NCBI GenBank assembly: GCA_000403475.2 | Contig: KE159796.1 | Location: 3,570 to 67,569, forward strand | DNA: 64,000 bases | Direction: 5' to 3' | Source of the DNA: Lachnospiraceae bacterium MD308 | Lineage (GTDB): Bacteria; Bacillota; Clostridia; Lachnospirales; Lachnospiraceae | In this document: positions 1-8,422 of the stretch, piece by piece | Numbering within the stretch: the stretch's first letter is position 1 | Layout of the letters: every line of letters starts with the position of its first letter | The notes under the pieces: model-generated | Seen by the model: the letters and a program-made list of their open reading frames with translations, nothing else | What the model was told of the DNA's origin: nothing | Database searches by the model: none | Made by a program: the position numbers and the translations under genes

Positions 1-1365
1 AAAGCAGTATTTGCAGTCTGCTTAAAAAAAATGCCAGCGATTGTGGATAAGTCTTCTGTTACAAAAGTTTGTGTGGATGATTTTGCACTCAGGAAAAGGT
101 TCTCCTATGGAACGGTCATGGTCGACCTTGAGAGCCATCGGATCATTGATCTGATCTCTTCCAGGGAAACCACTGATGTCGCCAACTGGCTTGCGACATT
201 TCCTAATATCCAGGTCATATCAAGGGATGGAGCAGCCACTTATTCTTCAGCGGCAACAGGCTCACATCCTGAAGCGATACAGGTTAGCGACCGGTTCCAT
301 TTGATAAAAGGGCTTTCAGAAGCCGTAAATAAATATATCATCCGGGAATTTCCTGCCAGGATAGAGATCCCACTGACGGAGGAGGTTTCAGAGGAGAGGA
401 AGGCCCTGTATAACACTGCAAACCGTCCACTGCGGATCCGCTATGCCCATCAAAAAAAGAAAGAAGGGCTGACCGTATCCGATATCGCACTATTGATGCA
501 TTCATGCCCTACAACAGTCCGGAAATACCTTGCCATACCAGAAGATGAAATCCCAGAAAACAAGGCAATCTCCCGGGAACGGCAGCACCAGTTGGCAATG
601 CGGCAGAAACAGTGCGAGGTCGATGAAGCCCGGAAGCTGGCGAAGGCCGGATATCCAATTGAACAGATCGCCACCATGATGCACCATACACGCAAAACAA
701 TACAGAACTACCTGGATCCTGGCTATTCCGTTACAAATGGCCATTATAATGGAAGGATTCCGGGCAAGCTGGCACCCTATGAGAAAGAAGTCATAGAACT
801 AAGGAGCCAGGGGCTTACATATCCAAAAATCCATAACATCCTTTGTGGAAAAGGATATACTGGGAGTGTCGCTTCCCTCCGGATGTTCATGCAAAAAGAG
901 AGGACACGGATGCAGGAACAGGAAGAACAAAACAAGCCCCAATCGGAATTTATCCAAAGAAAGTCGTTATGCCAGCTCATTTATAAGAAACTGGAAGATG
1001 TTGCAACAATCACAGAAGACCAATATGAGCAGGCTTTAGAAAGATATCCGTTATTAAGTCAGCTATATACTCTGGTGAAAGAATTCCATACAGTAATGTT
1101 TTCGCAAAAACCTGAAAAGCTCGATCTATGGATAAAATCCGCCAAAAAATATGACATACCTGAACTGCAATCATTTATGGAAGGCATCTGTAACGATATA
1201 GAGGCTGTCAAAAATGGAATTGCCTACTCTTACAATAATGGTTTGGCAGAAGGCAGTGTAAATAAGATTAAGGTTATAAAGCGGATCATGTATGGCAGGA
1301 ACAGCTTTACACTACTAAAGGCAAAAGTATTGTTCCATGAACTTTTCTACACTGAATTCAACTAA
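1..1365 (+). CDS. ISL3-family transposase, 5' end outside window
   Basis: DDE transposase of an ISL3-type insertion sequence. The frame is open to the left edge, so the N-terminal zinc-binding part lies outside the window. The catalytic region begins at VDDFALRK, the second acidic residue is in SRDGA, and the closing Glu is in the segment GLAEGSVNKIK followed by YGRNSF, which is typical of the family. Two helix-turn-helix-like stretches lie between (around 480-540 and 640-710). The C-terminus appears intact. Nothing in the visible frame is broken, so it may be active. The right end of the IS cannot be fixed without its left inverted repeat. Confidence 0.9.
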   Translation, partial: KAVFAVCLKKMPAIVDKSSVTKVCVDDFALRKRFSYGTVMVDLESHRIIDLISSRETTDVANWLATFPNIQVISRDGAATYSSAATGSHPEAIQVSDRFHLIKGLSEAVNKYIIREFPARIEIPLTEEVSEERKALYNTANRPLRIRYAHQKKKEGLTVSDIALLMHSCPTTVRKYLAIPEDEIPENKAISRERQHQLAMRQKQCEVDEARKLAKAGYPIEQIATMMHHTRKTIQNYLDPGYSVTNGHYNGRIPGKLAPYEKEVIELRSQGLTYPKIHNILCGKGYTGSVASLRMFMQKERTRMQEQEEQNKPQSEFIQRKSLCQLIYKKLEDVATITEDQYEQALERYPLLSQLYTLVKEFHTVMFSQKPEKLDLWIKSAKKYDIPELQSFMEGICNDIEAVKNGIAYSYNNGLAEGSVNKIKVIKRIMYGRNSFTLLKAKVLFHELFYTEFN

Positions 1366-1669
1366 TCTTGGAAAGAACCGGTATTTTTACCGATTGTCAG
1401 CATTTCACATAGGTCTTCTATGCTTATCATGTCATTATAAGTCTCCTGGAACATTGTCTGATACCTCCGCGAATGATTTTATTTCTTACTGCTAATGTTA
1501 GTAATCTTATGCAGATTTAATATGAGTAACAGCTTATAAAATCCAGAGGCATAAGATAAAAGAAAATAAAACTGCTAACAGACAGATAAAGCAGAGTAAT
1601 GAAACTGACAGATAGAATTGTCGGACAACGCATTACCTGTTAATAAAAGAGAAACGGAGGCAAGCGGTA
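1366..1669. other. Non-coding stretch after the ISL3 transposase
   Basis: AT-rich and without a convincing gene. The ISL3 right inverted repeat probably lies in the first 30-60 bases after the transposase stop. The rest would be the upstream region of the mobilisation gene pair. I see no clear promoter or RNA gene. Confidence 0.5.
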
Positions 1670-1948
1670 ATGGAAACAGGCAAACAAGTAAAGGAGACTT
1701 TCAGATTGGAAGAAAAAGACCATATAAAGTTAATGAAGGAGGTAAAAAATGCAGGTATAAACAAGAGTGAGTATATCAGGCAGGTATTACTGAGAAATAT
1801 TTATAATAGGAATCCGGATAATAATATCATGGAGCAGATATGCCGGTTATCTACAGAATGTACATTGATTTTAGAAGAGTGTGAAGTTAATGAAAAACAA
1901 AGACTGCTGTTAACGAAGGAGGGAAAAAAGCTGTGGAAAGGGTTGTAA
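1670..1948 (+). CDS. Ribbon-helix-helix mobilisation accessory protein (MobC-like)
   Basis: 92 residues. The N-terminal half (FRLEEKDHIKLMKEVKNAG followed by INKSEYIRQVLL) has the strand plus two-helix pattern of ribbon-helix-helix DNA-binding proteins that accompany relaxases. The C-terminal half is helical and probably mediates oligomerisation. The gene overlaps the start of the relaxase gene by 16 bases, which implies translational coupling. Its expected role is to bind the transfer origin and help load the relaxase. The family assignment rests on fold pattern and neighbour. Confidence 0.7.
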   Translation: METGKQVKETFRLEEKDHIKLMKEVKNAGINKSEYIRQVLLRNIYNRNPDNNIMEQICRLSTECTLILEECEVNEKQRLLLTKEGKKLWKGL

Positions 1949-2436
1949 TCAGGATACCGGATGGAACTTATGAAAATTATAATGCAGTGGACAATGTGAT
2001 TGCTTATATACTGCGGCTGGATAATATCAGACTTGTCGGTGGTTATGGGATCATACTGACAAATGCAAAAGATATTATCAGGCAGTTTTATAAGGTAAAA
2101 TATTATTATGGAAAGACAGATGGAAAGCAGATCCGCCATTACATATTCTCCGTAGAAAAGACATTGTATTTCTCGCCCTGGCAGGTAAAAGAATTGGGAT
2201 ATTTATTAGGCCTGTATTTTGGGAATGAACATCAGGTAGTGTTTGCGGTACATGATGACAGCCGGCATTTACACATTCATATGGGAATCAATACAGTTGC
2301 TTACACGAATGGAGCATACCGGGCATACTGGGAAATTGAAGGATTAAGGGCATATGCAGAAAAATGTGTAGATCTGCTTACAGACAGGGTTTGGTTTGGA
2401 AAGGAAATGAACTTAGGCAGTCTGAAAGTATGGTGA
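1933..2436 (+). CDS. Short relaxase / mobilisation nuclease domain protein
   Basis: 167 residues starting at GTG 1933, with a GGAGG about 11 bases upstream. The three-histidine metal motif of MobA/VirD2-type relaxases is present as SRHLHIHMGIN (HxHxH plus Asn). It is preceded by the usual FAVHDD strand, and an N-terminal Tyr-rich segment could hold the nicking tyrosine. The protein ends soon after the metal motif and has no helicase or primase domain. Short relaxases of this size occur in Lachnospiraceae elements, so this is not necessarily a truncation. It would nick at oriT, which I could not locate. Confidence 0.75.
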   Translation: MERVVIRIPDGTYENYNAVDNVIAYILRLDNIRLVGGYGIILTNAKDIIRQFYKVKYYYGKTDGKQIRHYIFSVEKTLYFSPWQVKELGYLLGLYFGNEHQVVFAVHDDSRHLHIHMGINTVAYTNGAYRAYWEIEGLRAYAEKCVDLLTDRVWFGKEMNLGSLKVW

Positions 2437-2451
2437 AAAGAAAAGTGTCTA

Positions 2452-2480
2452 TTGACATTTTCAGAACGGCAATCTATACT
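2452..2480 (+). promoter_or_regulatory. Consensus sigma-A promoter
   Basis: TTGACA at 2452-2457 and TATACT at 2475-2480 with a 17-bp spacer. This is one of the best promoter matches in the window. It starts just after the relaxase gene and drives the 27-codon ORF at 2532 and a terminator-like hairpin at 2669. Confidence 0.75.
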
Positions 2481-2531
2481 ACTCTTGTAAATAACGTAAC
2501 TGAAAACCCAGTCACTGAAAGGAGGATCATC

Positions 2532-2615
2532 ATGACACAGAGAACTTTATCACAGAAGAATTTAATAGCGGTTAATAACAGAGAGCAGATGATCCTTGAT
2601 GTGGCGGCTGGATAA
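2532..2615 (+). CDS. 27-residue peptide with a strong ribosome site, function unknown
   Basis: Short reading frame with start ATG 2532 preceded by AAGGAGG (about 6 bases spacing). It begins MTQRTLSQKNL and ends ILDVAAG. It lies about 50 bases downstream of a consensus promoter and about 55 bases before a hairpin followed by seven T. It has no signal peptide or membrane segment. It could be a real small protein, the first codons of a deleted gene, or a leader peptide. Confidence 0.45.
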   Translation: MTQRTLSQKNLIAVNNREQMILDVAAG

Positions 2616-2668
2616 CAGAAGAAAATATTCTGTATCCATTTACGAATTGCATAGAAGGATTTATTCGG

Positions 2669-2693
2669 CATCTCTATTTTGAGGTGTTTTTTT
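2669..2693 (+). terminator. Rho-independent terminator after the small ORF
   Basis: CATCTC / GAGGTG stem (one G-T pair), 6-base loop, then seven T. It closes a transcription unit of about 200 bases that starts at the promoter at 2452. Confidence 0.6.
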
Positions 2694-2786
2694 GCGCTCA
2701 TTTTTATGGTATGGAACGAAGATTTCTACGAAAAAAGCACCTGTCTATAGTTTCAAAAGCAGGAAGTAAGGAAAGGGGTTAGGGTT

Positions 2787-2972
2787 ATGGCAAAATACAG
2801 GGAAATACCATGTAAATATTATATCGCGCTTGGACAGTGTAAGAAAGGAAGGGCGGCAAGACATACGGCTTACTGCCAGCACTGCGGCAAATACTGCCCC
2901 CGTGCGAGGGTAAGATGCGTGAACAAAAAGAAACAATATAACGAAAAGATGAGAGGCCGGGAGATGGCCTGA
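2787..2972 (+). CDS. Small Cys-rich protein, probable zinc ribbon
   Basis: 61 residues, strongly basic, with six Cys in two groups: CKYYIALGQC near residue 9, then CQHCGKYC and a later Cys near residues 31-43. The spacing fits a small zinc finger. Start ATG 2787 has AAGGAAAGGGG upstream. It sits 19 bases before the MoxR-type ATPase gene and probably shares its transcript. Function is unknown. A role in nucleic-acid binding is plausible but inferred. Confidence 0.65.
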   Translation: MAKYREIPCKYYIALGQCKKGRAARHTAYCQHCGKYCPRARVRCVNKKKQYNEKMRGREMA

Positions 2973-2991
2973 GAGACGAAAGGAAAAGAGT

Positions 2992-4053
2992 ATGAATTTA
3001 CCAATGAGTGTCACACAGAATGAGGTGGCAGAGATTTTATTAAATATCGCTACCGTGCGTCCGGTGTTCCTATGGGGAGCGCCGGGAATCGGGAAATCAG
3101 CGCTGGTAGAAAAATTTGCGGAGGACGTGGGGCTGCCGTGTGTATCCATGCTGGGGAGCCAGCTTGCCCCGGAGGATATTATCGGGATTCCGAGAATTAA
3201 CGGGGAAACGTCGGAATTCCTTCCCCCGAAGATGATCGCGAGGAAGGAGCCGTATCTTTTATTTCTGGATGAGTTAAATGCCTGTTCGCAGGAAGTACAG
3301 AAAGCATTTTACAGCCTGATCCATGAAAAAAGGATCGGGGAATACCATTTGCCGGAGGGCAGCATTGTCATCGGGGCGGGGAACCGCGCGCAGGATAACG
3401 CAATTGTAAAAACCATGTCCTCGGCCCTTGTAAACCGCATGTTCCATGTACAGCTTACCGTGAATACAAAGCAGTGGTTATCATGGGCATATGAGGCAGG
3501 AATCCACCCGTGGGTGACGGATTATATTACGGAGAGGCCGGACCACTTATTTTCGGAACCGCCAAAGACAGAAGAGCCATATTCCACGCCCAGGTCATGG
3601 CATATGTTAAGCGACGCCTTAAAAGCATACGGGGCAGGGGAAAAGGAACTGCCGGAAGGGACGCTCCGCGCGCTCGCGTATGGCTGTATTTCAGCCGCCC
3701 ATGCGGGAATGTTCCTTGCCTTTACAAAGCAGTCAGGGAACAGGCACCTGCTTAGGGATATCATCAAAGGGACTGCGAAATTCCCGTCAAAACCGGAGGA
3801 GCGGGATGTCTTATATTTTGTGGCGCAGTCTTTCAGGGCGATGCTCCTTCATGAGCTGCCGGAGAAAAAGCAGAAGATGAACCGGGAGGCGCAGTACCTT
3901 TCCCACCGGGCAAAAGCAATGATAAAAGAACTGTCCTCGATTAATTATGAGATCGCGCAGATGGTTGTCAGTGACGATAACGGGAAAGTCCTGCCGGACT
4001 GGTTTATGGTGGAGATCGTAAGGGACCTGCCGAGGCTGGTTTCCGGGAAATAA
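2992..4053 (+). CDS. MoxR-type AAA+ ATPase
   Basis: 353 residues. Walker A is GAPGIGKS near residue 28, Walker B is LLFLDELN near residue 92, and a sensor-like GAGNRAQDN follows near residue 125. This is the layout of MoxR/RavA-type AAA+ chaperones, which remodel or insert metal into partners that usually carry a VWA domain. The next gene encodes such a VWA protein, so the two very likely work together. The C-terminal 150 residues are helical. Such AAA-VWA pairs recur in mobile elements of gut Firmicutes, but their substrate is not established. Confidence 0.85.
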   Translation: MNLPMSVTQNEVAEILLNIATVRPVFLWGAPGIGKSALVEKFAEDVGLPCVSMLGSQLAPEDIIGIPRINGETSEFLPPKMIARKEPYLLFLDELNACSQEVQKAFYSLIHEKRIGEYHLPEGSIVIGAGNRAQDNAIVKTMSSALVNRMFHVQLTVNTKQWLSWAYEAGIHPWVTDYITERPDHLFSEPPKTEEPYSTPRSWHMLSDALKAYGAGEKELPEGTLRALAYGCISAAHAGMFLAFTKQSGNRHLLRDIIKGTAKFPSKPEERDVLYFVAQSFRAMLLHELPEKKQKMNREAQYLSHRAKAMIKELSSINYEIAQMVVSDDNGKVLPDWFMVEIVRDLPRLVSGK

Positions 4054-4083
4054 GGAACTGTAAGAAAGGCAGAAGGTAGACAG

Positions 4084-4165
4084 GGAGAAAATATCATGCA
4101 GAGAAAAGGCATCATAGAGAGAAAGTATCATAGAGAGAAAATTTCATAGAGGGAGAAGGTATCAT
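4084..4165 (+). repeat. Tandem imperfect 16-18 bp repeats before the VWA gene
   Basis: About five copies of a unit resembling AGAGAGAAAGTATCAT fill the gap between the ATPase and VWA genes. Each copy holds a purine-rich stretch (GGGAGAA, GAGAAA) that resembles a weak ribosome site. The last copy (GGGAGAAGGTATCAT) directly precedes ATG 4166. They may have arisen by slippage and could tune translation of the VWA gene. Confidence 0.65.
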
Positions 4166-5995
4166 ATGGGAAAGAAGGGGAAGAAATCAGGTCAGGGGAA
4201 AGGAAACCAGAAGGAAGGGAGTCGGAAAAAAGACATTACGCTGGAGAATCTCGAAGCAGGATATGGAATCTATAAAAAACATCCGCTGTTCTCCCGGTTA
4301 CAGGGACAGATCCTGGTCAGGGACAAAAGGACGATGGGAAAGAAGATCCCCTATCTGGTAAATAGGAACGGGGAGATTTATCTGAATCAGGATTATTTCC
4401 TTTCCCCGAAGCAATGGGCATATGGGATTGTACACTGCCTGCTGCATCTGGCGTTTGGACATTTTGACGCAGAGAAGATGGAAGGGTGTGATATCCGGGT
4501 CTGGAATCAGGCATGTGATATTTATATTGGGAAGTTCCTGACGGATGTAAAGTTTGGGGAGCCGACGGCAAGAAGCGGGGACGACGGATTTTCCGGAAGG
4601 AAGATGGACGAGAGGGAAATCTACGAAGAACTGCTGTTAAGCGGCGGGACGGAAGGGGACAATGGATTTATGGACATGGTTGGGTTAGAGCGTCCGGTTA
4701 TCTATGATAAGAATGGGAAAAATCCGTATGCCCTTACATTTGCTTACGCGCTGGCGGATTCTGCGTCCGAGGCGGTCAGCGTTGCAGGAGGGCATGAAAA
4801 ACGCAGGGGACATCTTATGGGGAAGGCGGAACATGCGGCCCAGTGGTTCTTAAACCATTACCCGCTGCTTGGCGGCCTTGCGTCGGCGTTTCATATTATA
4901 GAAGATTACCGTATCTGTGAGCGGAAAGAGATACAGGTTGCGGCGGTTGATGTGGCGCTGGGGGAGATCTATATCAACCCGACAGCAAACCTGACGGAAG
5001 AAGAGCTGAAATTCGTACTGGCGCATGAATACCTCCATGCCGGCCTCCAGCATCAGGAGCGGTGCCGGGGAAGAAACCCTTATCTCTGGAATGTGGCATG
5101 TGACTATGTGATTAACGGATGGCTGTCAGATATGCGGAGCGGGGAAATGCCAAAAGGGGAGATTCTCTATGATGAAAGCTTAAAAAATCTTTCGGCGGAA
5201 GAAATCTATGACCGGATCTTAGCGGATATCAGGAAATATGAAAGACTGGACACGTTCAGGGGTTATGGGAAGGGGGATTTTTTTGGAGACGGCAAAAGAA
5301 AGCAGATGGGGGAAGACGGGGTAACGCTGGATGAATTTTGTAAAAGCGCGTTAAGCCAGGGGCTTGCTTACCATGAAAGGGGCGGAACCGGAAGGGGCTT
5401 TATTCCTGCGGGGTTAATAGAGGAGATCCGTGCGCTTTCCATGCCTCCCATTCCGTGGGATGTGGAGCTTGCCAGATGGTTTGATGAGCAGTTCCCTTAT
5501 CCGGAAAAGAAAAGGACATACGCAAAGCCGAGCCGCAGGCAGGGGGCGACGCCGGACATCCCAAGGCCGAGATATGGAGAGGATGAAGCATTTACACAGG
5601 GGAGGACCTTTGGCGTGGTGACAGACACCTCCGGTTCTATGAGTGTGGAGATGATCGGGAAAGCCCTTGGCAGTATCGCTAGCTATGCGGCAGGGCGTGA
5701 AGTGCCTTTTGCGAGAGTGGTATTCTGTGACGCGGCGGCGTATGATGCCGGATACTTAAGTCCGGAGGAGATCGCCGGACGGGTGGAGGTAAAGGGCAGG
5801 GGCGGCACAAGGCTCCAGCCGGGAGTTGACCTTCTGGAAAACGCAAAAGATTTCCCAAAGGATGGTCCTATCCTCATTATTACAGACGGGGAGATAGAAG
5901 ACCGGATGGTGGTACACCGTGAACATGCCTTCTTGCTCCTGAAGGGGAAGAGGCTGCCGTTTAAGGCAAGGGGAAAGGTATTCCAGTTTTCGTAA
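4166..5995 (+). CDS. VWA-domain metallopeptidase-like protein (DUF2201 type)
   Basis: 609 residues. A basic, low-complexity N-terminus of about 25 residues is followed by a metallopeptidase-like domain with two His clusters: HCLLHLAFGH near residue 90 and HEYLHAGLQH (HExxH plus a third His) near residue 287. The C-terminal VWA domain has the metal-site motif DTSGSMS near residue 487 and TDGEIED near residue 573. This is the DUF2201 / VWA-like architecture that pairs with MoxR ATPases, as it does here. There is no signal peptide, so it should be cytosolic. Proteolysis has not been shown for this family as far as I know. Confidence 0.8.
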   Translation: MGKKGKKSGQGKGNQKEGSRKKDITLENLEAGYGIYKKHPLFSRLQGQILVRDKRTMGKKIPYLVNRNGEIYLNQDYFLSPKQWAYGIVHCLLHLAFGHFDAEKMEGCDIRVWNQACDIYIGKFLTDVKFGEPTARSGDDGFSGRKMDEREIYEELLLSGGTEGDNGFMDMVGLERPVIYDKNGKNPYALTFAYALADSASEAVSVAGGHEKRRGHLMGKAEHAAQWFLNHYPLLGGLASAFHIIEDYRICERKEIQVAAVDVALGEIYINPTANLTEEELKFVLAHEYLHAGLQHQERCRGRNPYLWNVACDYVINGWLSDMRSGEMPKGEILYDESLKNLSAEEIYDRILADIRKYERLDTFRGYGKGDFFGDGKRKQMGEDGVTLDEFCKSALSQGLAYHERGGTGRGFIPAGLIEEIRALSMPPIPWDVELARWFDEQFPYPEKKRTYAKPSRRQGATPDIPRPRYGEDEAFTQGRTFGVVTDTSGSMSVEMIGKALGSIASYAAGREVPFARVVFCDAAAYDAGYLSPEEIAGRVEVKGRGGTRLQPGVDLLENAKDFPKDGPILIITDGEIEDRMVVHREHAFLLLKGKRLPFKARGKVFQFS

Positions 5996-6047
5996 GGGTA
6001 ACAGAAGATTTATCAGAATTATTTTATTATAAATGGACGAAGGGATA

Positions 6048-6075
6048 AGCCGGGCAGAGCTGTTCCGGCTTTTTA
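6048..6075 (+). terminator. Rho-independent terminator after the AAA-VWA operon
   Basis: AGCCGG / CCGGCT stem with a 10-base loop, followed by TTTTTA. It lies between the VWA gene and parA. Confidence 0.65.
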
Positions 6076-6125
6076 TTACGAAAAAATGAGTATGCCAAAG
6101 AAGGGCATAGAAAGCGAGGGAAAGG

Positions 6126-6914
6126 ATGAAGGTTATTAATTTACTAAACATGAAAGGCGGAGTAGCCAAAACATTTTCAGCGGTAAATATGGCATATGAG
6201 CTGTGGAGAAGTGATTATAAAGTGCTTGTTTTAGACAATGACAAGCAGGGGAATATAAGCAGGGCGTACCGAAGATATGACGCAGAGAATGCAGCTCCAG
6301 TGGCAAAGCTTTTGACGGGGGAGTGGAGTTTGCCGGAAGAGCTGATACAGGCGACGGATTATGACGGCATTGACATCATAACAGCAAATATGTCGCTGTT
6401 CGGGGCGGTTTGTAGCCTGATGAGGGAAAACAGCGGGGATATTACAGGGAGATACCGGAGGCTGTTCGGAAAAATCTGTGATAAATACGATTACTGTATA
6501 ATCGACAATCCTCCGGATATCGGGATTAACGTGGTCAATGCCCTTGCCGTATCCGAAGAGGTGATCGTTCCGGTGAAGGTCGACGAGGACGCCCTTGAGG
6601 GACTTGACATCGTGGCAGAACAGATTGAGGATGCAAAAGCTATCAACCCGTCATTGACGCTGAAAGGGGTGCTGGTCACGTCCTATCAGAAGACGGACGG
6701 GGAGGCGGCAGGGTTAAAATGGCTGGAACGGGAACGGGAGCGTGGGGATAGTTCCTGCTGCAGAAAGTATCCTGTCCTTGGCATCATCCGCTACTCAATG
6801 AAGGTGGCAGAAAATACATTTTTAAGGAAACCGATTTATGAGTACAGCCCGTGCTGTGGCGCGGCTCAGGATTATAAGAAGTTTGTGACGGCATATACAG
6901 GGAAAGGAAGGTAA
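6126..6914 (+). CDS. ParA-family partition ATPase
   Basis: 262 residues, ParA/Soj type. The deviant Walker A is MKGGVAKT near residue 9; it keeps both the signature Lys and the P-loop Lys but has Ala where Gly is usual. Walker A' is LDNDKQGN (usually DxDPQGN) and Walker B is CIIDNPPDIG. The parB gene follows after 5 bases. Together they should stabilise the element, presumably in its excised circular form, by moving ParB-bound parS sites. Confidence 0.88.
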   Translation: MKVINLLNMKGGVAKTFSAVNMAYELWRSDYKVLVLDNDKQGNISRAYRRYDAENAAPVAKLLTGEWSLPEELIQATDYDGIDIITANMSLFGAVCSLMRENSGDITGRYRRLFGKICDKYDYCIIDNPPDIGINVVNALAVSEEVIVPVKVDEDALEGLDIVAEQIEDAKAINPSLTLKGVLVTSYQKTDGEAAGLKWLERERERGDSSCCRKYPVLGIIRYSMKVAENTFLRKPIYEYSPCCGAAQDYKKFVTAYTGKGR

Positions 6915-6919
6915 GGAGT

Positions 6920-7894
6920 ATGGCAAAGTTTGGAATTAATGATATTTTGGATGCCAGAGGTACGGTATCTGGAATCGGAAAGGTAAATGAGTATAAGGAA
7001 ATCTGGTTAAGTCCTTATGAGGTATCGCCCTCGGAGGGTAATTTTTATTCCCAGGAGAAGATTGAAGAACTGGCGGACAGCTTTCTGGCGGTAGGACAGC
7101 AGCAACCTACAGTGCTGGCGAGGATGGATGGGAAGTTTATCATTGTCAGTGGGCATAGGAGAAATCTTGCAAATATCTGTAACCTTGAGCGGGGGTATAA
7201 GGAGTATGGGAAGGTCCGATATCTGTATAAGGATATGACCCCGGCTGTACTGGAGCTTTCCCTGCTTACGGGGAACCTCTATAACCGGGAGCTTACGGCA
7301 TGGGAGAGGATGCAGCAGTCCCAGAGGTTCAAGGAGGCGCTGGTGAAGGCAAAGAAGGAGGGGCTTGTGTTAAAAGGGAGCCTCAGGGAGATGGTAGCAG
7401 AGCTTATGAATGAGAGCAGCTCCAACATTGCCAAGATGGACAGTATCGGTAAGAACGCTTCAGCAGAGCTTAAGGAAGAACTTAAGAAGGGGAATTTAGG
7501 TATTACTGCGGTGTATGAGGCGGCAAAGCTACCCCTTGAAAAGCAGAGGGAGATTGCGAAAAAATCAGCAAAAAGAAGGAATGTATCCATTAAGGAGATT
7601 ACAAGGAAAAAGGAATTACAGGATCAAAAGAAAGGGAAGGAAAGAAATGTAAAGGAAGAGTTGGCAGATACTTACGCAAGACTGGTGGAGGAATGGCTGA
7701 AAAACAATACGGGAGAGATAACAAAGGCGGCTGAAACAGCGATTCAAAAAGTGTTCAAAACGAACATCCCACAGACGGGGTGGACAGATATTGAGTGGGT
7801 GGTATTTACCGCCGGTGCAATCATGCAGAGGGCAGACTGTGTGAGGACGGAGGATTTGTGTCTGATGAAAGAAATCCTGATGCGGTGCCGGTAA
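6920..7894 (+). CDS. ParB-family partition / nuclease-like protein
   Basis: 324 residues. The N-terminal ParB/Srx fold (about residues 30-100) has the nucleotide-binding box VSGHRR near residue 75. A helical DNA-binding region follows (NRELTAWERMQQSQRF, then SSSNIAKMDSIG). The C-terminal part is Lys-rich and ends in a domain that may dimerise. It probably binds parS; a palindrome TGTTCG-AAA-CGAACA found twice downstream, and once with one mismatch near this gene's 3' end (7752-7766), is my candidate. Confidence 0.85.
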   Translation: MAKFGINDILDARGTVSGIGKVNEYKEIWLSPYEVSPSEGNFYSQEKIEELADSFLAVGQQQPTVLARMDGKFIIVSGHRRNLANICNLERGYKEYGKVRYLYKDMTPAVLELSLLTGNLYNRELTAWERMQQSQRFKEALVKAKKEGLVLKGSLREMVAELMNESSSNIAKMDSIGKNASAELKEELKKGNLGITAVYEAAKLPLEKQREIAKKSAKRRNVSIKEITRKKELQDQKKGKERNVKEELADTYARLVEEWLKNNTGEITKAAETAIQKVFKTNIPQTGWTDIEWVVFTAGAIMQRADCVRTEDLCLMKEILMRCR

Positions 7895-7948
7895 GTCGCG
7901 TAAGAGAAGAAGAAATGGAATAAAATAGCAGGATTATGGAGGATTGGA

Positions 7949-8263
7949 ATGAGATATGATGCAAAGGAACTTAGCTATGAGAAAGTAGAGGTGTTTGGGG
8001 AAAAAGCTATATTTACGGATGTGAGGGTTGAGAGGAGGTCTGTACCGAAAGGGCTTTATCAGTATGAGGTAAGGCATGATGATGAAAGCTTTGGGTATCC
8101 GGTAGAGATCGCCAAAGGGATTCTTGTAAACTTTTATGGAACATTGCTTACGAAAAACAGGTTGCATGGGGTAGAAGAACATGGATGGATGCTTGTAGAA
8201 GATGAGGAGTGGTATTATATAGGAGAAAGAAACTGTACATTGGAAGAATATTTAAAAAATTAA
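7949..8263 (+). CDS. LPD28-type domain protein
   Basis: 104 residues. The layout (EVFGEKAIFTDVRVER, then VPKGLYQYEVRHDD, then EIAKGILVNFYGTLLT) matches the LPD28 domain (large polyvalent protein-associated domain 28), which is common in conjugative elements of gut Firmicutes. As a stand-alone protein its role is unknown. GC content falls off sharply just after this gene. Confidence 0.7.
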   Translation: MRYDAKELSYEKVEVFGEKAIFTDVRVERRSVPKGLYQYEVRHDDESFGYPVEIAKGILVNFYGTLLTKNRLHGVEEHGWMLVEDEEWYYIGERNCTLEEYLKN

Positions 8264-8393
8264 TACAAGAAATAAAAGAAAAGCAACAATGGTACGAGAG
8301 TGTTTAGCGAAAGAAATTGAGAAATTCTGAGAAGAGAGTTTTATGAACGGATATTGCTATGCAATAGAAATATTGAAAGATGGGTGCAAAAAA

Positions 8394-8422
8394 CAGAGTA
8401 ACTGGAAGTTCCAGTTACTCTG
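8394..8422. terminator. Perfect 12-bp stem terminator at the end of the XRE gene
   Basis: CAGAGTAACTGG / CCAGTTACTCTG with a 5-base loop. It overlaps the last codons of the minus-strand regulator and ends the plus-strand unit arriving from 8263. An A-run on the left side gives the minus-strand transcript its U tail. Confidence 0.7.

Noticed and set aside
1933-2436. Truncated relaxase pseudogene
   Set aside because: The length is short, but the metal motif is complete, it overlaps an intact accessory gene, and short relaxases of this size exist in related elements.
4084-4165. CRISPR or iteron array
   Set aside because: Units are short, degenerate and purine-rich with no spacers, and no replication initiator gene is adjacent.
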